Program-made: the position numbers and the translations under genes
Notes under the pieces: model-generated
What the model was told of the DNA's origin: nothing
Databases searched by the model: none
The model's input: only the letters and a program-made list of their open reading frames with translations
DNA from: Acidovorax sp. Leaf78
Lineage (GTDB): Bacteria; Pseudomonadota; Gammaproteobacteria; Burkholderiales; Burkholderiaceae_C
Reading direction: 5' to 3'
DNA length: 64,000 bases
NCBI RefSeq assembly: GCF_001422735.1
Contig: NZ_LMLZ01000024.1
Coordinates: forward strand, 62,001-126,000
Part shown: piece after piece, positions 1 to 8,603 of the stretch
Numbering within the stretch: the first letter of the stretch is position 1
How the letters are laid out: every line of letters begins with the position of its first letter

Positions 1-1014
1 GGCGTGCACAGCGTGCGGGTGCTCTCTCTGCGCGACCAGAGCTACCGCCCCGAAGCCATGCGCCAGGCCACCGGCAGCGCGCCCCTGCAGTCGGTGGAAG
101 GCCTGTCGTTCGGCCTGGACCTGAGCGTGCGCTATGCGCTGGACCCGGCCTCCAACGCGGTGAAGTCCGGCAACCTGCCCGACGACGTGGACGGCGACGT
201 CGTGGCCCCCGCGGTGCAGGGCCTGGTCTACAAGGTGTTCGCCCGCTACACGGTGCGGGAGATCTTCTCGTCCAAGCGCGCCGAGATCGCACAGATCATT
301 GAGACCGAACTGCGCACCCGCCTTGCGGCCGATGGCGTGGTGCTGCGCAGCGTGCAGATCGGCAAGGTGGACCTGCCCGCCGAATACCGCCGTGGCATGG
401 ACAGCCTGCTGGCCGAAGAACTGGCCTCCGAGAAGATGCGCTACACGCTGGAGCTCAAGGACAAGCGCGTGAAGGAAACCGAGCTGGACGCATCGGCAGA
501 CAAGGTCCGCCGCGAGGTGGCCGCCGAAGCCGCAGCGCGCGAACAGGTGATCGCCGCGCGCGCCCAGGAAGAAGCCATGAAACACGTGCTGCCCTTCAAG
601 CAGCGCCAGATCGAGCAGCGCCAGCTGGAAGCCGAAGCCGAACGCGTGGCCCGTGTGAAGGCCGCCGAAGGCAACGCCCAGGCCCGCCGCATCGAGGCCA
701 ACGGCGAGGCAGACGCCCGCCAGAAACTGGCCGAAGCCGAGGCCTACCGCATGGACCGCATCGGCAAGGTGAACGCCGAGCAGATGGCCCGCGAGGGCGC
801 CCTGGTCACACGCCACCCGCTGCTCATCCAGAAGACGCTGGCCGACAAGCTCTCGGACAAGATCCAGGTCATCATCGCGCCGCCGCCCACCAATGGCGAC
901 TTCATCGGCGCAGCGCTGCTGGGCGGCAACCGCAATGCCCAGGCCGCTGCCGCGCAAGCTGCCGCAGGCGCCGGTACCGACGACGCATCCACCACCACTG
1001 CTGTGGAGCAATGA
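1..1014 (+). CDS. SPFH/band 7 (prohibitin-like) protein, 5' end outside window
   Basis: The frame is open from the first base, so the N-terminus, where a membrane anchor would lie, is missing; about 337 residues are visible. The visible part matches the later SPFH domain (for example the run VFARYTVREIFSSKRAEI). It is followed by a long charged, Ala/Glu-rich helix typical of prohibitin/HflK-like proteins, which oligomerise on the membrane. The C-terminus is Ala-rich. SPFH proteins usually scaffold membrane proteins or proteases, but the exact role here is unknown. The stop codon overlaps the next start (ATGA), so the two genes are probably translationally coupled. Confidence 0.8.
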   Translation, partial: GVHSVRVLSLRDQSYRPEAMRQATGSAPLQSVEGLSFGLDLSVRYALDPASNAVKSGNLPDDVDGDVVAPAVQGLVYKVFARYTVREIFSSKRAEIAQIIETELRTRLAADGVVLRSVQIGKVDLPAEYRRGMDSLLAEELASEKMRYTLELKDKRVKETELDASADKVRREVAAEAAAREQVIAARAQEEAMKHVLPFKQRQIEQRQLEAEAERVARVKAAEGNAQARRIEANGEADARQKLAEAEAYRMDRIGKVNAEQMAREGALVTRHPLLIQKTLADKLSDKIQVIIAPPPTNGDFIGAALLGGNRNAQAAAAQAAAGAGTDDASTTTAVEQ

Positions 1015-2591
1015 ACATGAAGCGCACTCTCTTCACGCTCATCACGGCCATCGCTTCGGCCGCCACCACGGTGGCTACCGCTGCCGCCACCCCTGCCACC
1101 GCCAGCGCACCCACCGGCGCAGCGGCCAGCGCATCCAGCAGCGCAGCTGCCAGCGACTTCGGCAGTGCCATCGTGGTGCAGGACCAGGCCAGCCTGCGCG
1201 CCGCGCCGCGCGACTCGGCCCAGCAGCAGACGCTGCTGTGGCAGGGCGAGGTGCTGGAAGTGCGCGGCGAGCGCATGGACTACCTGCAGGTGTGGGACCA
1301 CAAGCGCGAGCGCGGCGGGTTCATCCGGGCCAGCGACGTGCGCCGGGTCTCGCTGACCGAGGCCGACGGCCCCACGCTGCTGTCGGTGCTGCGCTTCATG
1401 CGGGACACGCCCGGCTCCGAAGCGCTGGGCATCGGCCTGACCGCCGCCTACCTGCAGGCAGCGCCTGCGGCAGCGCTGTCGGGCGAGCGCGGTGCGCAGG
1501 CCCTGGATGCCCTGGGCACGTTCGCCGACCGGCTGGCGCGCAGGGCATCGCTGGCACCGTCGAGCACGGCGGCAGGCAAGGCCAACGGCGCCACGCTGTC
1601 CGCACATCTCGACGTAGCCAACGGCTACGGCGTGCGGTTCACCACCTACGAGGTCGAAGGCCGCATGCAGATCTGCTACGACGGCGAGGCCTTCCGCCGC
1701 GTGCTGGCCATGCCCTCGGCCGATGCCGACCAGCGTGCCCGTGCGGCGCTGGCGCTCACGCGGCCCGAATGCACCAACCCCGACCTGCCCGCCCACGAGC
1801 GCGCCAAGCTGCAGGACTGGCAGGCCCAGTTGCTGGAAAAAGTCGACGTGGCCGGCCTGCCCAGCTACCTGCGCAACCGGGTGCAGATGCGCCGGGCGGG
1901 GCTGTGGAGCGCCGTGGCCTTCCAGCAGGCGCGCAAGGACGGCGGCCCCGCCGCGGGCGCTGCTGCGTCGCGGGCCCTGGCGGAGTTTGCGGGCGTGAGC
2001 CGCAACGATCTGCCCGACGAAGACCAGGTTGCGTACAACGACGCCGCCATGCGCGTGAGCGCGGTGCGCTGGGCGCTGGTACCCGCCGCCGCACCGGTGG
2101 CCGACGCCAAGCGGCCCGCCGTGGTGGTGCAGCCGGGTGCGCCTGGCGAGAGCTGCGTGCTGCTGGTGGATGCGCAGCGCGGCGCCAAGGACCCGCTGGT
2201 GCGCCGCTGCACCTACGGCGTGGTGTGGGCGGCGTCCGCCACCGTCAACCGCGAAGGCACTGCCGTGGCCCTGGCCGTACAACCGCTCGAAGGCTGGCGC
2301 GAACTGTGGGTGATGCGCAAGGCGGGCGATGCCTGGGTGGTGGACGTGCTGCCCCCTGCAGCCACATCGCCTGAAACCGGCTATGCCGAATTCGCCGGCT
2401 GGGTCCCCGGCGGACAGCAGATGCTGGTGGCCCGCGAGGCGCGCGGCCAGGGCCGCTACCGCAAGAGCTTCGAGGTGGTCCGCATCGACGGCCTGGCCAC
2501 CGAACGGGTGACGGGTGACGTCGCATCGCTGCCCTTGTTCCAGCGCTGGCAGGACGCGGGCTGGAAGCGCCAGACGCTGAGCCTGCGTTGA
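1011..2591 (+). CDS. Exported protein with SH3-like domain, function unknown
   Basis: A 526-residue protein. The N-terminus has Lys/Arg followed by an Ala/Thr-rich hydrophobic stretch to about residue 45, consistent with a signal peptide. Residues about 50-110 resemble a bacterial SH3-like domain (SLRAAPRDSAQQQTLLWQGE, then a WD and a GGFIRAS element), a type often found in envelope proteins that bind peptidoglycan or peptides. The rest matches no family I recognise. It overlaps the SPFH gene by 4 nt, so it is probably a periplasmic partner of that protein. It faces the lipoprotein gene to its right. Confidence 0.75.
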   Translation: MNMKRTLFTLITAIASAATTVATAAATPATASAPTGAAASASSSAAASDFGSAIVVQDQASLRAAPRDSAQQQTLLWQGEVLEVRGERMDYLQVWDHKRERGGFIRASDVRRVSLTEADGPTLLSVLRFMRDTPGSEALGIGLTAAYLQAAPAAALSGERGAQALDALGTFADRLARRASLAPSSTAAGKANGATLSAHLDVANGYGVRFTTYEVEGRMQICYDGEAFRRVLAMPSADADQRARAALALTRPECTNPDLPAHERAKLQDWQAQLLEKVDVAGLPSYLRNRVQMRRAGLWSAVAFQQARKDGGPAAGAAASRALAEFAGVSRNDLPDEDQVAYNDAAMRVSAVRWALVPAAAPVADAKRPAVVVQPGAPGESCVLLVDAQRGAKDPLVRRCTYGVVWAASATVNREGTAVALAVQPLEGWRELWVMRKAGDAWVVDVLPPAATSPETGYAEFAGWVPGGQQMLVAREARGQGRYRKSFEVVRIDGLATERVTGDVASLPLFQRWQDAGWKRQTLSLR

Positions 2592-2635
2592 ACGCAACGC
2601 TCCCCTGCTGGTGCTCAGCGGGGGAGCGGGCGTTT
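2591..2635. terminator. Bidirectional terminator between convergent genes
   Basis: The arms GCTCCCC (2599-2605) and GGGGAGC (2621-2627) form a 7-bp GC-rich stem, with GCTG/CAGC pairing inside. Outer AACG and CGTTT flanks extend it. It lies in the short gap between two convergent genes, so it can serve both. The T-run is short. Confidence 0.6.
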
Positions 2636-3412
2636 CTACAGCCGGCTGTAGCAGGCCGACGCCGGCAGGGTGTCGAGCGCTGCGGCCACACGGGCCAGGG
2701 TCGGCAGGATGGACGGGTTTTCATCCCCCAGCAGGCACAGCGTGTTCTCGCCGCGCTTGGCCCAGATGGCCTGGCTGGTCAGGCCCGTGATCTGCCGGAA
2801 CGTGCCCCAGTTGGCCGCCACGCTGGCGTTGGACTCGGAGCGCGAGAACGCCACCTGGCCCAGCGACGTGCCGCCCAGCACCGTGCCGGCACCCGAACAC
2901 TGGCTGTTGCCAAAGAGCCGCAAGCCCTGCACGTGCGAGAGGGTGGTGCCGTTGACCTGCACGGGGCGCAGGTAGTTGCGGGCCCACTGGCCGCCGCCCG
3001 CGGCCACGCAGCTGTTTTGCTGCCACTCGCCCAGCAGGCCTGCGATCCCCGCGGTGATGACCGGGCCCGTGTCGCCACCGCCCGTGCCGGCCGCGCAGTT
3101 CACCTGCACATCGGCGACGGGCGCCGTGGCGGTGCCGCTGCCGTTGGCCACCTTGCAGTTTTGCCCGGCCGGTTGTGTGGCGACCTCGACCCGGTAGCCG
3201 GTGGACGGCTGGGCGAACTGGAAAGCACCGTTGGCGTTGATGCGCAAGGCATCGCCGCCGTTGTTGTTGAGCACCAGCTCGGTGTTGGCGGCCAGCCCGG
3301 TCACCGTGCCGCCGATGGCATGGGGCGCCGCGCCGCCGGTATCGTCGTCGCCCCCTCCACCGCAAGCGGTGAGCATGGCGGCGATGCAGGCGACCACGGT
3401 CAGGCGTGGCAT
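2636..3412 (-). CDS. Putative lipoprotein, function unknown
   Basis: About 258 residues from the ATG at 3412. A TTG at 3457 would add 15 residues, but the ATG sits directly before a clear signal sequence. The signal peptide ends in the lipobox LTAC, followed by a Gly/Asp linker (GGGGDDDTGG) typical of betaproteobacterial lipoproteins. The next segment (TVTGLAANTELVLNNNGGDA) is common at the start of secreted beta-sandwich proteins. The C-terminal half holds several cysteines. It lies 119 nt downstream of the luxR-type gene on the same strand and may be co-transcribed with it. Confidence 0.7.
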   Translation of the reverse strand: MPRLTVVACIAAMLTACGGGGDDDTGGAAPHAIGGTVTGLAANTELVLNNNGGDALRINANGAFQFAQPSTGYRVEVATQPAGQNCKVANGSGTATAPVADVQVNCAAGTGGGDTGPVITAGIAGLLGEWQQNSCVAAGGGQWARNYLRPVQVNGTTLSHVQGLRLFGNSQCSGAGTVLGGTSLGQVAFSRSESNASVAANWGTFRQITGLTSQAIWAKRGENTLCLLGDENPSILPTLARVAAALDTLPASACYSRL

Positions 3413-3531
3413 GAAAAGAAAGGTGGCAGGTGCAGTGCGCAAAGTGAAACTCCCCAATGAATGGCTTCACGCACAGCGCATGAAGTGGGGCGATTGCAGC
3501 GCACAGGCCCTGCGGCTTGAACTGGCTGTTC

Positions 3532-4263
3532 TTACAGGCCGACCAGCCCCTGCATGAGCGCCTTGACGATGGCGTGCTGCCGGCTGTGGCAGCCCAGCTT
3601 GGCCATCGCATTGCTGAGGTGAAAATTCACCGTGCGCTCGGCGATGTTCAGCACCAGTCCGATCTCCCACGACGTCTTGCCCGCAGCCGCCCACTGCAGG
3701 CATTCGCACTCGCGCCGCGTGAGAACCGGCTCCTGCTCGGCGTCCGCACGCAAGATGCGCAGCACCGCCTCGTGCGCATGCGCCGCCAGTGCGGGTATCA
3801 ACGGGGCCGTGTGCAGCACCAGGTCCTGGGCCTCGGCCACGGGCACATGGCGCAAGCTCAGGCACAGCAGGCTGAAGCGCCCATCCATGCTGTGCGTGGG
3901 CGCGTAGATGCCCGCGCGCACGCCGAAGTCGTGGGCCTCCTGCATCATCTGCGCGGCGCGGGGGTGGTCGTACAGGTCGGCGCTGCTCCAGCGCTGCGGG
4001 GTGGTGTGGCGCGCGCAGTGGTGCACGCGCGGGTCGACCTTGTAGTAGTTCTTCTTCAGGTAGTGGCTGTGCCACTTGTCGGAGATCACCGAGGTCGAGT
4101 CGACATGCAGCCCGCCCTGGCGCGAGTAGCTTTGAAGGCCCTGCACGATGCTGTCGTAACCCAGTGCCTGGCCGACGCTCGACAGCAACTGCGTGAGCTC
4201 CTGCGGCGTGCGCACGCTGTGGAATTGCTCCAGGGAGTGAAGGTAGCGGGGCAGCGTGAGCAT
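3532..4263 (-). CDS. LuxR-family regulator with autoinducer-binding domain (LuxR solo)
   Basis: 243 residues from the ATG at 4263. Residues about 10-165 form the acyl-homoserine-lactone-binding domain and 175-243 the LuxR/GerE helix-turn-helix. The residues that hold the lactone ring and acyl-amide in TraR/LuxR are present: W64, Y68, D77, P78 and W92, with the GVRAG element at 114-118. The HTH reads LTRRECECLQWAAAGKTSWE, then a recognition helix with TVNFHL. No luxI-type synthase is visible anywhere in the window, so it appears to be an orphan receptor. A lux-box-like palindrome 34 bp upstream suggests autoregulation. The signal is unknown. Confidence 0.88.
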   Translation of the reverse strand: MLTLPRYLHSLEQFHSVRTPQELTQLLSSVGQALGYDSIVQGLQSYSRQGGLHVDSTSVISDKWHSHYLKKNYYKVDPRVHHCARHTTPQRWSSADLYDHPRAAQMMQEAHDFGVRAGIYAPTHSMDGRFSLLCLSLRHVPVAEAQDLVLHTAPLIPALAAHAHEAVLRILRADAEQEPVLTRRECECLQWAAAGKTSWEIGLVLNIAERTVNFHLSNAMAKLGCHSRQHAIVKALMQGLVGL

Positions 4264-4297
4264 GGCCGGTGTTCTATCCAATCGCAACGAAGCACGC

Positions 4298-4317
4298 ACC
4301 TGGCAGATCTGACAGGG
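4298..4317 (-). promoter_or_regulatory. lux-box-like palindrome upstream of luxR solo
   Basis: The 20-mer ACCTGGCAGATCTGACAGGG contains the dyad CTGnCAGATCTGnCAG. It closely resembles lux/las boxes, whose core is CTG-N10-CAG. Its inner edge is 34 bp upstream of the luxR start, a spacing compatible with an activator bound at -35. The match and position are seen directly; binding is inferred. Confidence 0.65.
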
Positions 4318-4908
4318 CGCATCCGAATCGTAGTCTTTCTGGCGGTGAGAGGGGCGCCATCCTGGGCAGTGGCCGCCAGCGCATGGCGTCGCCGTGTGTG
4401 CTGTCTGCGCCTCGGCACGTTCCACCCATGCAGAGCCCCAGTACCGCAGATCCTGCTGCCCCGAGCCTGCCATGCGGCGCTGGCGCATCCAGTCCAGATG
4501 GCGGCCTACACACCCCGACCGCTGTCCGCCTACGCGCTGGTGCCCGGCGGTCGGCGAGCCTACGGGCAACCAAAACGGAATGGTCCGGTTTGAAACTGGC
4601 TGTTCAGCCGTCGTCCATGCAAAGCCTTCAATACCAATGCTTTTCGAGCCAGTTGCTGGTCTGCGATAGCTTTCGGGCGTTGACTTCGTGCCAGAAGTCC
4701 TGCCCCCGCGCCGTCTCGGCCGCCAAAGCGCAGCAAGTGCTGTCGGGCTCCACAGCCGCACCTGCAGAGGCTGCGTCTGTTTCGGCCGGCGACGCCAAGC
4801 CGGTGATTCCCTTGCAAGGGTAGCAAAGCCGGCGGCTCAGTCCGCATGGGGTGTCCGAGGGCGGCGCCCCGTTACCATCCAAGGCATTTTTCACTTCATC
4901 GTGCTGCC
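4318..4908. other. Long intergenic region between luxR solo and gph
   Basis: About 590 bp. Several open frames exist on both strands, including an 88-codon GTG-start frame at 4894-4628 on the minus strand. None has a convincing ribosome site, domain or codon pattern. The palindrome CCCTTGCAAGGG lies near 4811. I see no gene here. Confidence 0.4.
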
Positions 4909-5604
4909 TTGAACTTCCTTCCCCTGAACCAGAAACAACTGGACGCCGCCATCGTCGATCTGGACGGCACCATGGTCGACACCATGGGTGATTTTGCCGA
5001 GGCCATCAACCGCATGCTGCGCGATCTGGACCTTCCGCCCATCGAGTCCGCCCGCATCGAGCCCATGGTAGGCAAGGGCTCGGAGAACCTGCTGCGTTCA
5101 GTGCTTCAGCACGTCCTTGCGCAGGATGACCAAGCGCTGGCTGCTATCAAAATCGATGCGCTGTACCCCGCCGCGTGGGACAGCTACCAGCGCCACTATC
5201 TCGCCATCAATGGCCAGTACTCGGCAGTCTATGCGGGCGTGGTGGATGGTCTGCAGGCGTTGCGCGCCGCCGGTCTGCGCCTGGCCTGCCTGACCAACAA
5301 GCCGACGGACTTTGCCGTGCCGCTGCTCAAGGCCAAGGGGCTCGACGGCTTCTTCGACCATGTGTTCGGCGGCGATGCGTTCGAGCGCAAAAAGCCCGAC
5401 CCCTTGCCGCTGCTCAAGACCTGCGAGGCCCTCGGTACGGCACCGGCGCGCACGCTGATGGTGGGCGACTCCAGCAACGACGCGCAGGCCGCACGCGCGG
5501 CGGGCTGCCCGGTGGTGCTGGTGACCTACGGCTACAACCATGGCCAGCCGGTGCGCGGCGTGGATGCCGACGGTTTTGTGGATTCCCTGGCCGCGCTGCG
5601 CTAG
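4909..5604 (+). CDS. gph: Phosphoglycolate phosphatase
   Basis: A HAD-superfamily phosphatase that dephosphorylates 2-phosphoglycolate. Motifs in order: DLDGTMVD (nucleophile Asp and acid/base Asp), LACLTNKPTD (motif II Thr), FERKKPDP (motif III Lys) and MVGDSSNDAQAARAAG (motif IV acidic pair). The frame is open further upstream, but similarity starts around LNFLPLNQKQLDAAIVDLDG, so I chose the TTG at 4909, giving 231 residues, the usual length. In Burkholderiales gph usually lies just upstream of trpE; here two minus-strand genes lie between. The DNA at 5132-5157 resembles part of a family repeat seen elsewhere in the window. Confidence 0.9.
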   Translation: MNFLPLNQKQLDAAIVDLDGTMVDTMGDFAEAINRMLRDLDLPPIESARIEPMVGKGSENLLRSVLQHVLAQDDQALAAIKIDALYPAAWDSYQRHYLAINGQYSAVYAGVVDGLQALRAAGLRLACLTNKPTDFAVPLLKAKGLDGFFDHVFGGDAFERKKPDPLPLLKTCEALGTAPARTLMVGDSSNDAQAARAAGCPVVLVTYGYNHGQPVRGVDADGFVDSLAALR

Positions 5605-5665
5605 CGTCTTTCGATCCTCAATGCCCGCGCCCGGCGGTCGATCCGGGCTGCTGGGCCAGCCAGCG

Positions 5666-7336
5666 TCACGCCGGGAGTTGCCGCGTCGTAGCACCGCTGC
5701 CGTAGCCCAGGCGGGCGCCGCCCGAAGGTGTCGATGGGTCGGCAGTGGCCGACCGCGTGGACGCACCCGAAGCCCCCGAAGTGCCCGAAGCACCCGGCGC
5801 CAGGCGGAACACCGCCACCGCATCCACCAGCAGGCCTGCCTGCGTCTTGAGGCTGTCGGCCGCTGCCGCGCTTTGCTCCACCAGGGCCGCATTCTGCTGC
5901 GTGGTCTGGTCCATCTGCGTGATGGCTTCGCCCACTTGCGACACGCCCTGGCTCTGCTCGCCGCTGGCCGCGCTGATCTCGCCCATGATGTCCGTCACGC
6001 GGCGGATGGCGCTGACCACCTCGGTCATGGTGGCGCCGGCCTTGTCCACCAGCACGGTGCCGCGCTCCACGCGCTCCACGCTGGTGCTGATCAGGGCCTT
6101 GATCTCCTTGGCGGCCTCGGCGCTGCGGCCGGCCAGGCTGCGCACTTCGCTGGCCACCACCGCAAAGCCCCGGCCTTGCTCGCCGGCCCGGGCGGCTTCG
6201 ACCGCGGCGTTCAGCGCGAGGATGTTGGTCTGGAATGCGATGCTGTCGATCACGCTGATGATGTCGGCGATCTTCTTGCTGCTGTCGTTGATGCCCTTCA
6301 TCGTGTCCACGACTTCGGCCACGACATTGCCGCCCTGCACGGCCACGGTCGATGCGGTCATGGCCAGCTGGTTGGCCTGGCGCGCGTTGTCCGCGTTCTG
6401 GCTGACGGTGGAGCCCAACTCCTCCATCGACGCGGCGGTCTGCTGCAGGGCCGACGCCTGCTGCTCGGTGCGCGCCGACAAATCATTGTTGCCCGAGGCG
6501 ATCTCCGCGCTGGCCGTGGCCACGCCTTCGGCGCTGTGGCGCACGTTGCCCACGATAGTGGCCAGGCGGGCCTGCATGGTGGCCAGGGCCTGCAGCAGTT
6601 GCCCGGTCTCGTCGTTGCGGCCGGTGTCGATGGGGTGTGTCAGGTCGCCGTCGGCGATGTTCTCGGCGGCCCGCTGGCCGCGCTGCACCGGCCGCACGAT
6701 GGAGCGGGTGACGGTGAAGGCCAGCAGCGCGCCCAGCGCCACGGCCACCAGCGTGCCCACGCCCAGCAGCACCTGGCTGGCCGTGGCCAGCGTGCCGGTG
6801 TCGGCCTGGCCCTCGGCCAGTTGCGCGGCCATGGCCTTGCGCAGGTCGTCCAGGGCCTTGAGGTATTTGTCCGCCAGCGGCCGCAGGTCCTTGTCCACGA
6901 GGGCCGGCACATTGGGCTCGCCGCCGCGGTGCAGTTCGCGGATCTCGGTCAGCTTGTCGTTGTAGGCCGTGCGGGCTGCGGCAATGGCTGCCAGCAGCGT
7001 GCGTGCCTGCTCGCCCTGCGCCAGCGCCTCGATGCGCTGCACCTTGGTGTCCATGCCCTTGGCGGTGGCCGTGGTGTCGGCCGTGAGCTTGTCCATGTAG
7101 TCGCGGTCGATGGCCTTGAGGAAGGCTTCGGTGCGCACCCAGTTCAGCCGGATGTCGGCCGCCCAGTCTTCCACCAGCAGTTGCTGTTCGATCTCCTGCG
7201 TGGCCACGCGTTCGCTCGCGCGGTGCAGGCTGCCGATGCGCCACATGCCCATGGCAGCGATGAGCGCGGTGATGAGCAGGATGGCGGCGAACGAGGCGCC
7301 CAGCCGCAGGCCGACGGAGAGGTTGCTGAATGTCAT
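5666..7336 (-). CDS. Methyl-accepting chemotaxis protein
   Basis: 556 residues from the ATG at 7336. TM1 lies at about residues 10-32. A periplasmic four-helix-bundle-like sensor follows (30-190), then TM2 (about 190-215), HAMP (215-265) and the cytoplasmic signalling domain. The signalling hairpin tip shows [20 protein letters not shown] and [20 protein letters not shown], which are diagnostic. The C-terminus is a Gly/Ser/Ala-rich tail without an NWETF-type CheR-docking pentapeptide. No chemotaxis genes adjoin it, so it is an orphan receptor feeding arrays encoded elsewhere. The ligand cannot be inferred. Confidence 0.95.
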   Translation of the reverse strand: MTFSNLSVGLRLGASFAAILLITALIAAMGMWRIGSLHRASERVATQEIEQQLLVEDWAADIRLNWVRTEAFLKAIDRDYMDKLTADTTATAKGMDTKVQRIEALAQGEQARTLLAAIAAARTAYNDKLTEIRELHRGGEPNVPALVDKDLRPLADKYLKALDDLRKAMAAQLAEGQADTGTLATASQVLLGVGTLVAVALGALLAFTVTRSIVRPVQRGQRAAENIADGDLTHPIDTGRNDETGQLLQALATMQARLATIVGNVRHSAEGVATASAEIASGNNDLSARTEQQASALQQTAASMEELGSTVSQNADNARQANQLAMTASTVAVQGGNVVAEVVDTMKGINDSSKKIADIISVIDSIAFQTNILALNAAVEAARAGEQGRGFAVVASEVRSLAGRSAEAAKEIKALISTSVERVERGTVLVDKAGATMTEVVSAIRRVTDIMGEISAASGEQSQGVSQVGEAITQMDQTTQQNAALVEQSAAAADSLKTQAGLLVDAVAVFRLAPGASGTSGASGASTRSATADPSTPSGGARLGYGSGATTRQLPA

Positions 7337-7630
7337 GGTGGTGTCCGGCGCAGAAGAGGTCGTCGTGAAAGGCGGGAGGTCGTTGCGTTGCAGACAGCTC
7401 GTTCCGGGGCGCGGGTAGCGGGGAGGAGGCTGCGGCCCGCCGCGCTGCAGGGGATGTGCAGTAGCGGGTCGGTGTAGGTCAGTACGGGTCCGTGGGTGGT
7501 GCAGCGCTGTAAAAAACGCTGCATGAAGGTTACGTGCCAGCAGGGCCGGCATCTGTCGGCCGCGCGACAAGAAGTGGTCTCATCGCGTGGGGGTTTGCCC
7601 GGGGCTGGACCCGGACCCTCTGGCATGCTG

Positions 7631-8221
7631 TCAGCCCGCGGGCTTGCCCAGCATGGCGTCCTTGAGCTTCCAGTCCGCGGGCGCATTGCCCAGCCAGATG
7701 CCCATCAGCGCGTTGAAGAATTCGGGCTCCTTGAAAGGCTCGCCCTGCGGCTCGCCCTTGACGGTGATCACGGTGCCGGTGCCCGGAATCCAGTCGATCA
7801 TGAACTGGTCGCCCGCGCGCAGCTTCTTGTGCTCCGAGAAGATCTGGCTCATGCGCAGCACACCCGGGATGAGCTTGGAGAACGCGGCCTTGTCCATGTT
7901 GTCCTCCATGCCGCGCGAGAACAGCTTGCCCAGCTCGGTGGAGTCGATCTCGCGCAGCATGGTGATGCTCACGCGCTTGGGGCCCTTGAGGGCTGCGACT
8001 TCCTGCGGCGACTGCGCCTTCTTCTCCAGGTACAGGCCCGCGGTGTACACCTTGAACACGGCCTTGTAGCGCACGCCTGCGCCGTTGAGCTGCAGGGTGC
8101 TGCCACTAACGGTCGCGGTCTCCGCGTATTTCACGTCGGCCACGGTCACGGGCTGGGCGATCGCGCTGGCCGCCAGTACCCAGGCAGCCAATGTCACCGC
8201 GCAACGCTTGCAGAACTTCAT
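7631..8221 (-). CDS. Periplasmic chalcone isomerase-like protein
   Basis: 196 residues. The ATG at 8221 is preceded by TAGGAG at ideal spacing, so I prefer it to the TTG six bases upstream. A signal peptide ends near AIAQP. The mature part matches the bacterial chalcone-isomerase-like family (GAGVRYKAVFKVYTAGLYLE near the N-terminus, then REIDSTELGKLFSRGMEDN). Members bind small hydrophobic ligands; flavonoid isomerase activity has not been shown for most of them. It is monocistronic and divergent from the trp leader. Confidence 0.85.
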   Translation of the reverse strand: MKFCKRCAVTLAAWVLAASAIAQPVTVADVKYAETATVSGSTLQLNGAGVRYKAVFKVYTAGLYLEKKAQSPQEVAALKGPKRVSITMLREIDSTELGKLFSRGMEDNMDKAAFSKLIPGVLRMSQIFSEHKKLRAGDQFMIDWIPGTGTVITVKGEPQGEPFKEPEFFNALMGIWLGNAPADWKLKDAMLGKPAG

Positions 8222-8351
8222 GCGCAACTCCTAAAAAAGAACGGTCGTTCGTTTCAAATTGTTGCTGCGCTCGACTTTTGCCGCAACAGGGTTTTCGAGT
8301 GGTTGCGGCGTTGTAGGGAGGCCCGTCGAAAATGGATCGGCAAAAAACCTT

Positions 8352-8360
8352 TGCTACACT
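8352..8360 (+). promoter_or_regulatory. Putative extended -10 promoter for the trp leader
   Basis: TGC-TACACT forms an extended -10 element. No good -35 is visible at the usual distance. A start about 7 nt downstream would fall at or just before the leader ATG (8368), so the leader peptide mRNA may be nearly leaderless. Confidence 0.4.
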
Positions 8361-8367
8361 TTGGCCC

Positions 8368-8451
8368 ATGTTCATTCATCACGTGTTCATCACAGGTTGC
8401 AGCGACCGGGGAGCCTGGCCCTGGCGTCCGCCTGTCTGCCTGAACGCCTGA
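8368..8451 (+). CDS. trpL: Candidate trp leader peptide (27 aa)
   Basis: A short ORF too small for ordinary gene finding. It encodes 27 residues with two near-tandem Trp codons (Trp17-Pro18-Trp19, TGG CCC TGG) in the motif RGAWPWRPP. It lies about 150 bp upstream of trpE and is followed by stable hairpins. This is the classic layout of ribosome-mediated attenuation, in which Trp-tRNA shortage stalls the ribosome and changes RNA folding. Assignment rests on the Trp codons and position only. No U-tract terminator is evident, so the mechanism may differ from enterobacterial attenuation. Confidence 0.55.
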   Translation: MFIHHVFITGCSDRGAWPWRPPVCLNA

Positions 8452-8453
8452 TG

Positions 8454-8517
8454 GCACCTGGGCTCTCGCCCCAGCGTGCACCCGTGGCCCTTGCCCTGCA
8501 GCCTGCAGCGGCGGGCC
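8454..8517 (+). promoter_or_regulatory. Hairpins of the trp leader RNA
   Basis: GCACCTGGG (8454-8462) pairs with CCCAGCGTGC (8470-8479, one bulge). A second stem joins GGCCC (8486-8490) and GGGCC (8513-8517). A third possible stem, GGCGT/ACGCC (8413-8417 with 8444-8448), begins just after the Trp codons and could be disrupted by a stalled ribosome. None is followed by a T-run. Confidence 0.4.
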
Positions 8518-8603
8518 GACCGAATGGACCGTAGCGCCCCGTTGATCTATCTGCTTGCTGACAAAGCCGGGACACGCGCTGCGAAATGCTGGGAGCTCTC
8601 CCC

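Noticed and set aside
744-2597. Long minus-strand open frame of about 617 codons opposite the SPFH and SH3 genes
   Set aside because: It is a shadow of the plus-strand genes caused by high GC content; the translation is low-complexity, rich in Arg/His/Ala/Gly, with no domain.
4628-4894. 88-codon minus-strand frame upstream of gph
   Set aside because: GTG start without a ribosome site, no family resemblance, and it overlaps the probable gph leader.
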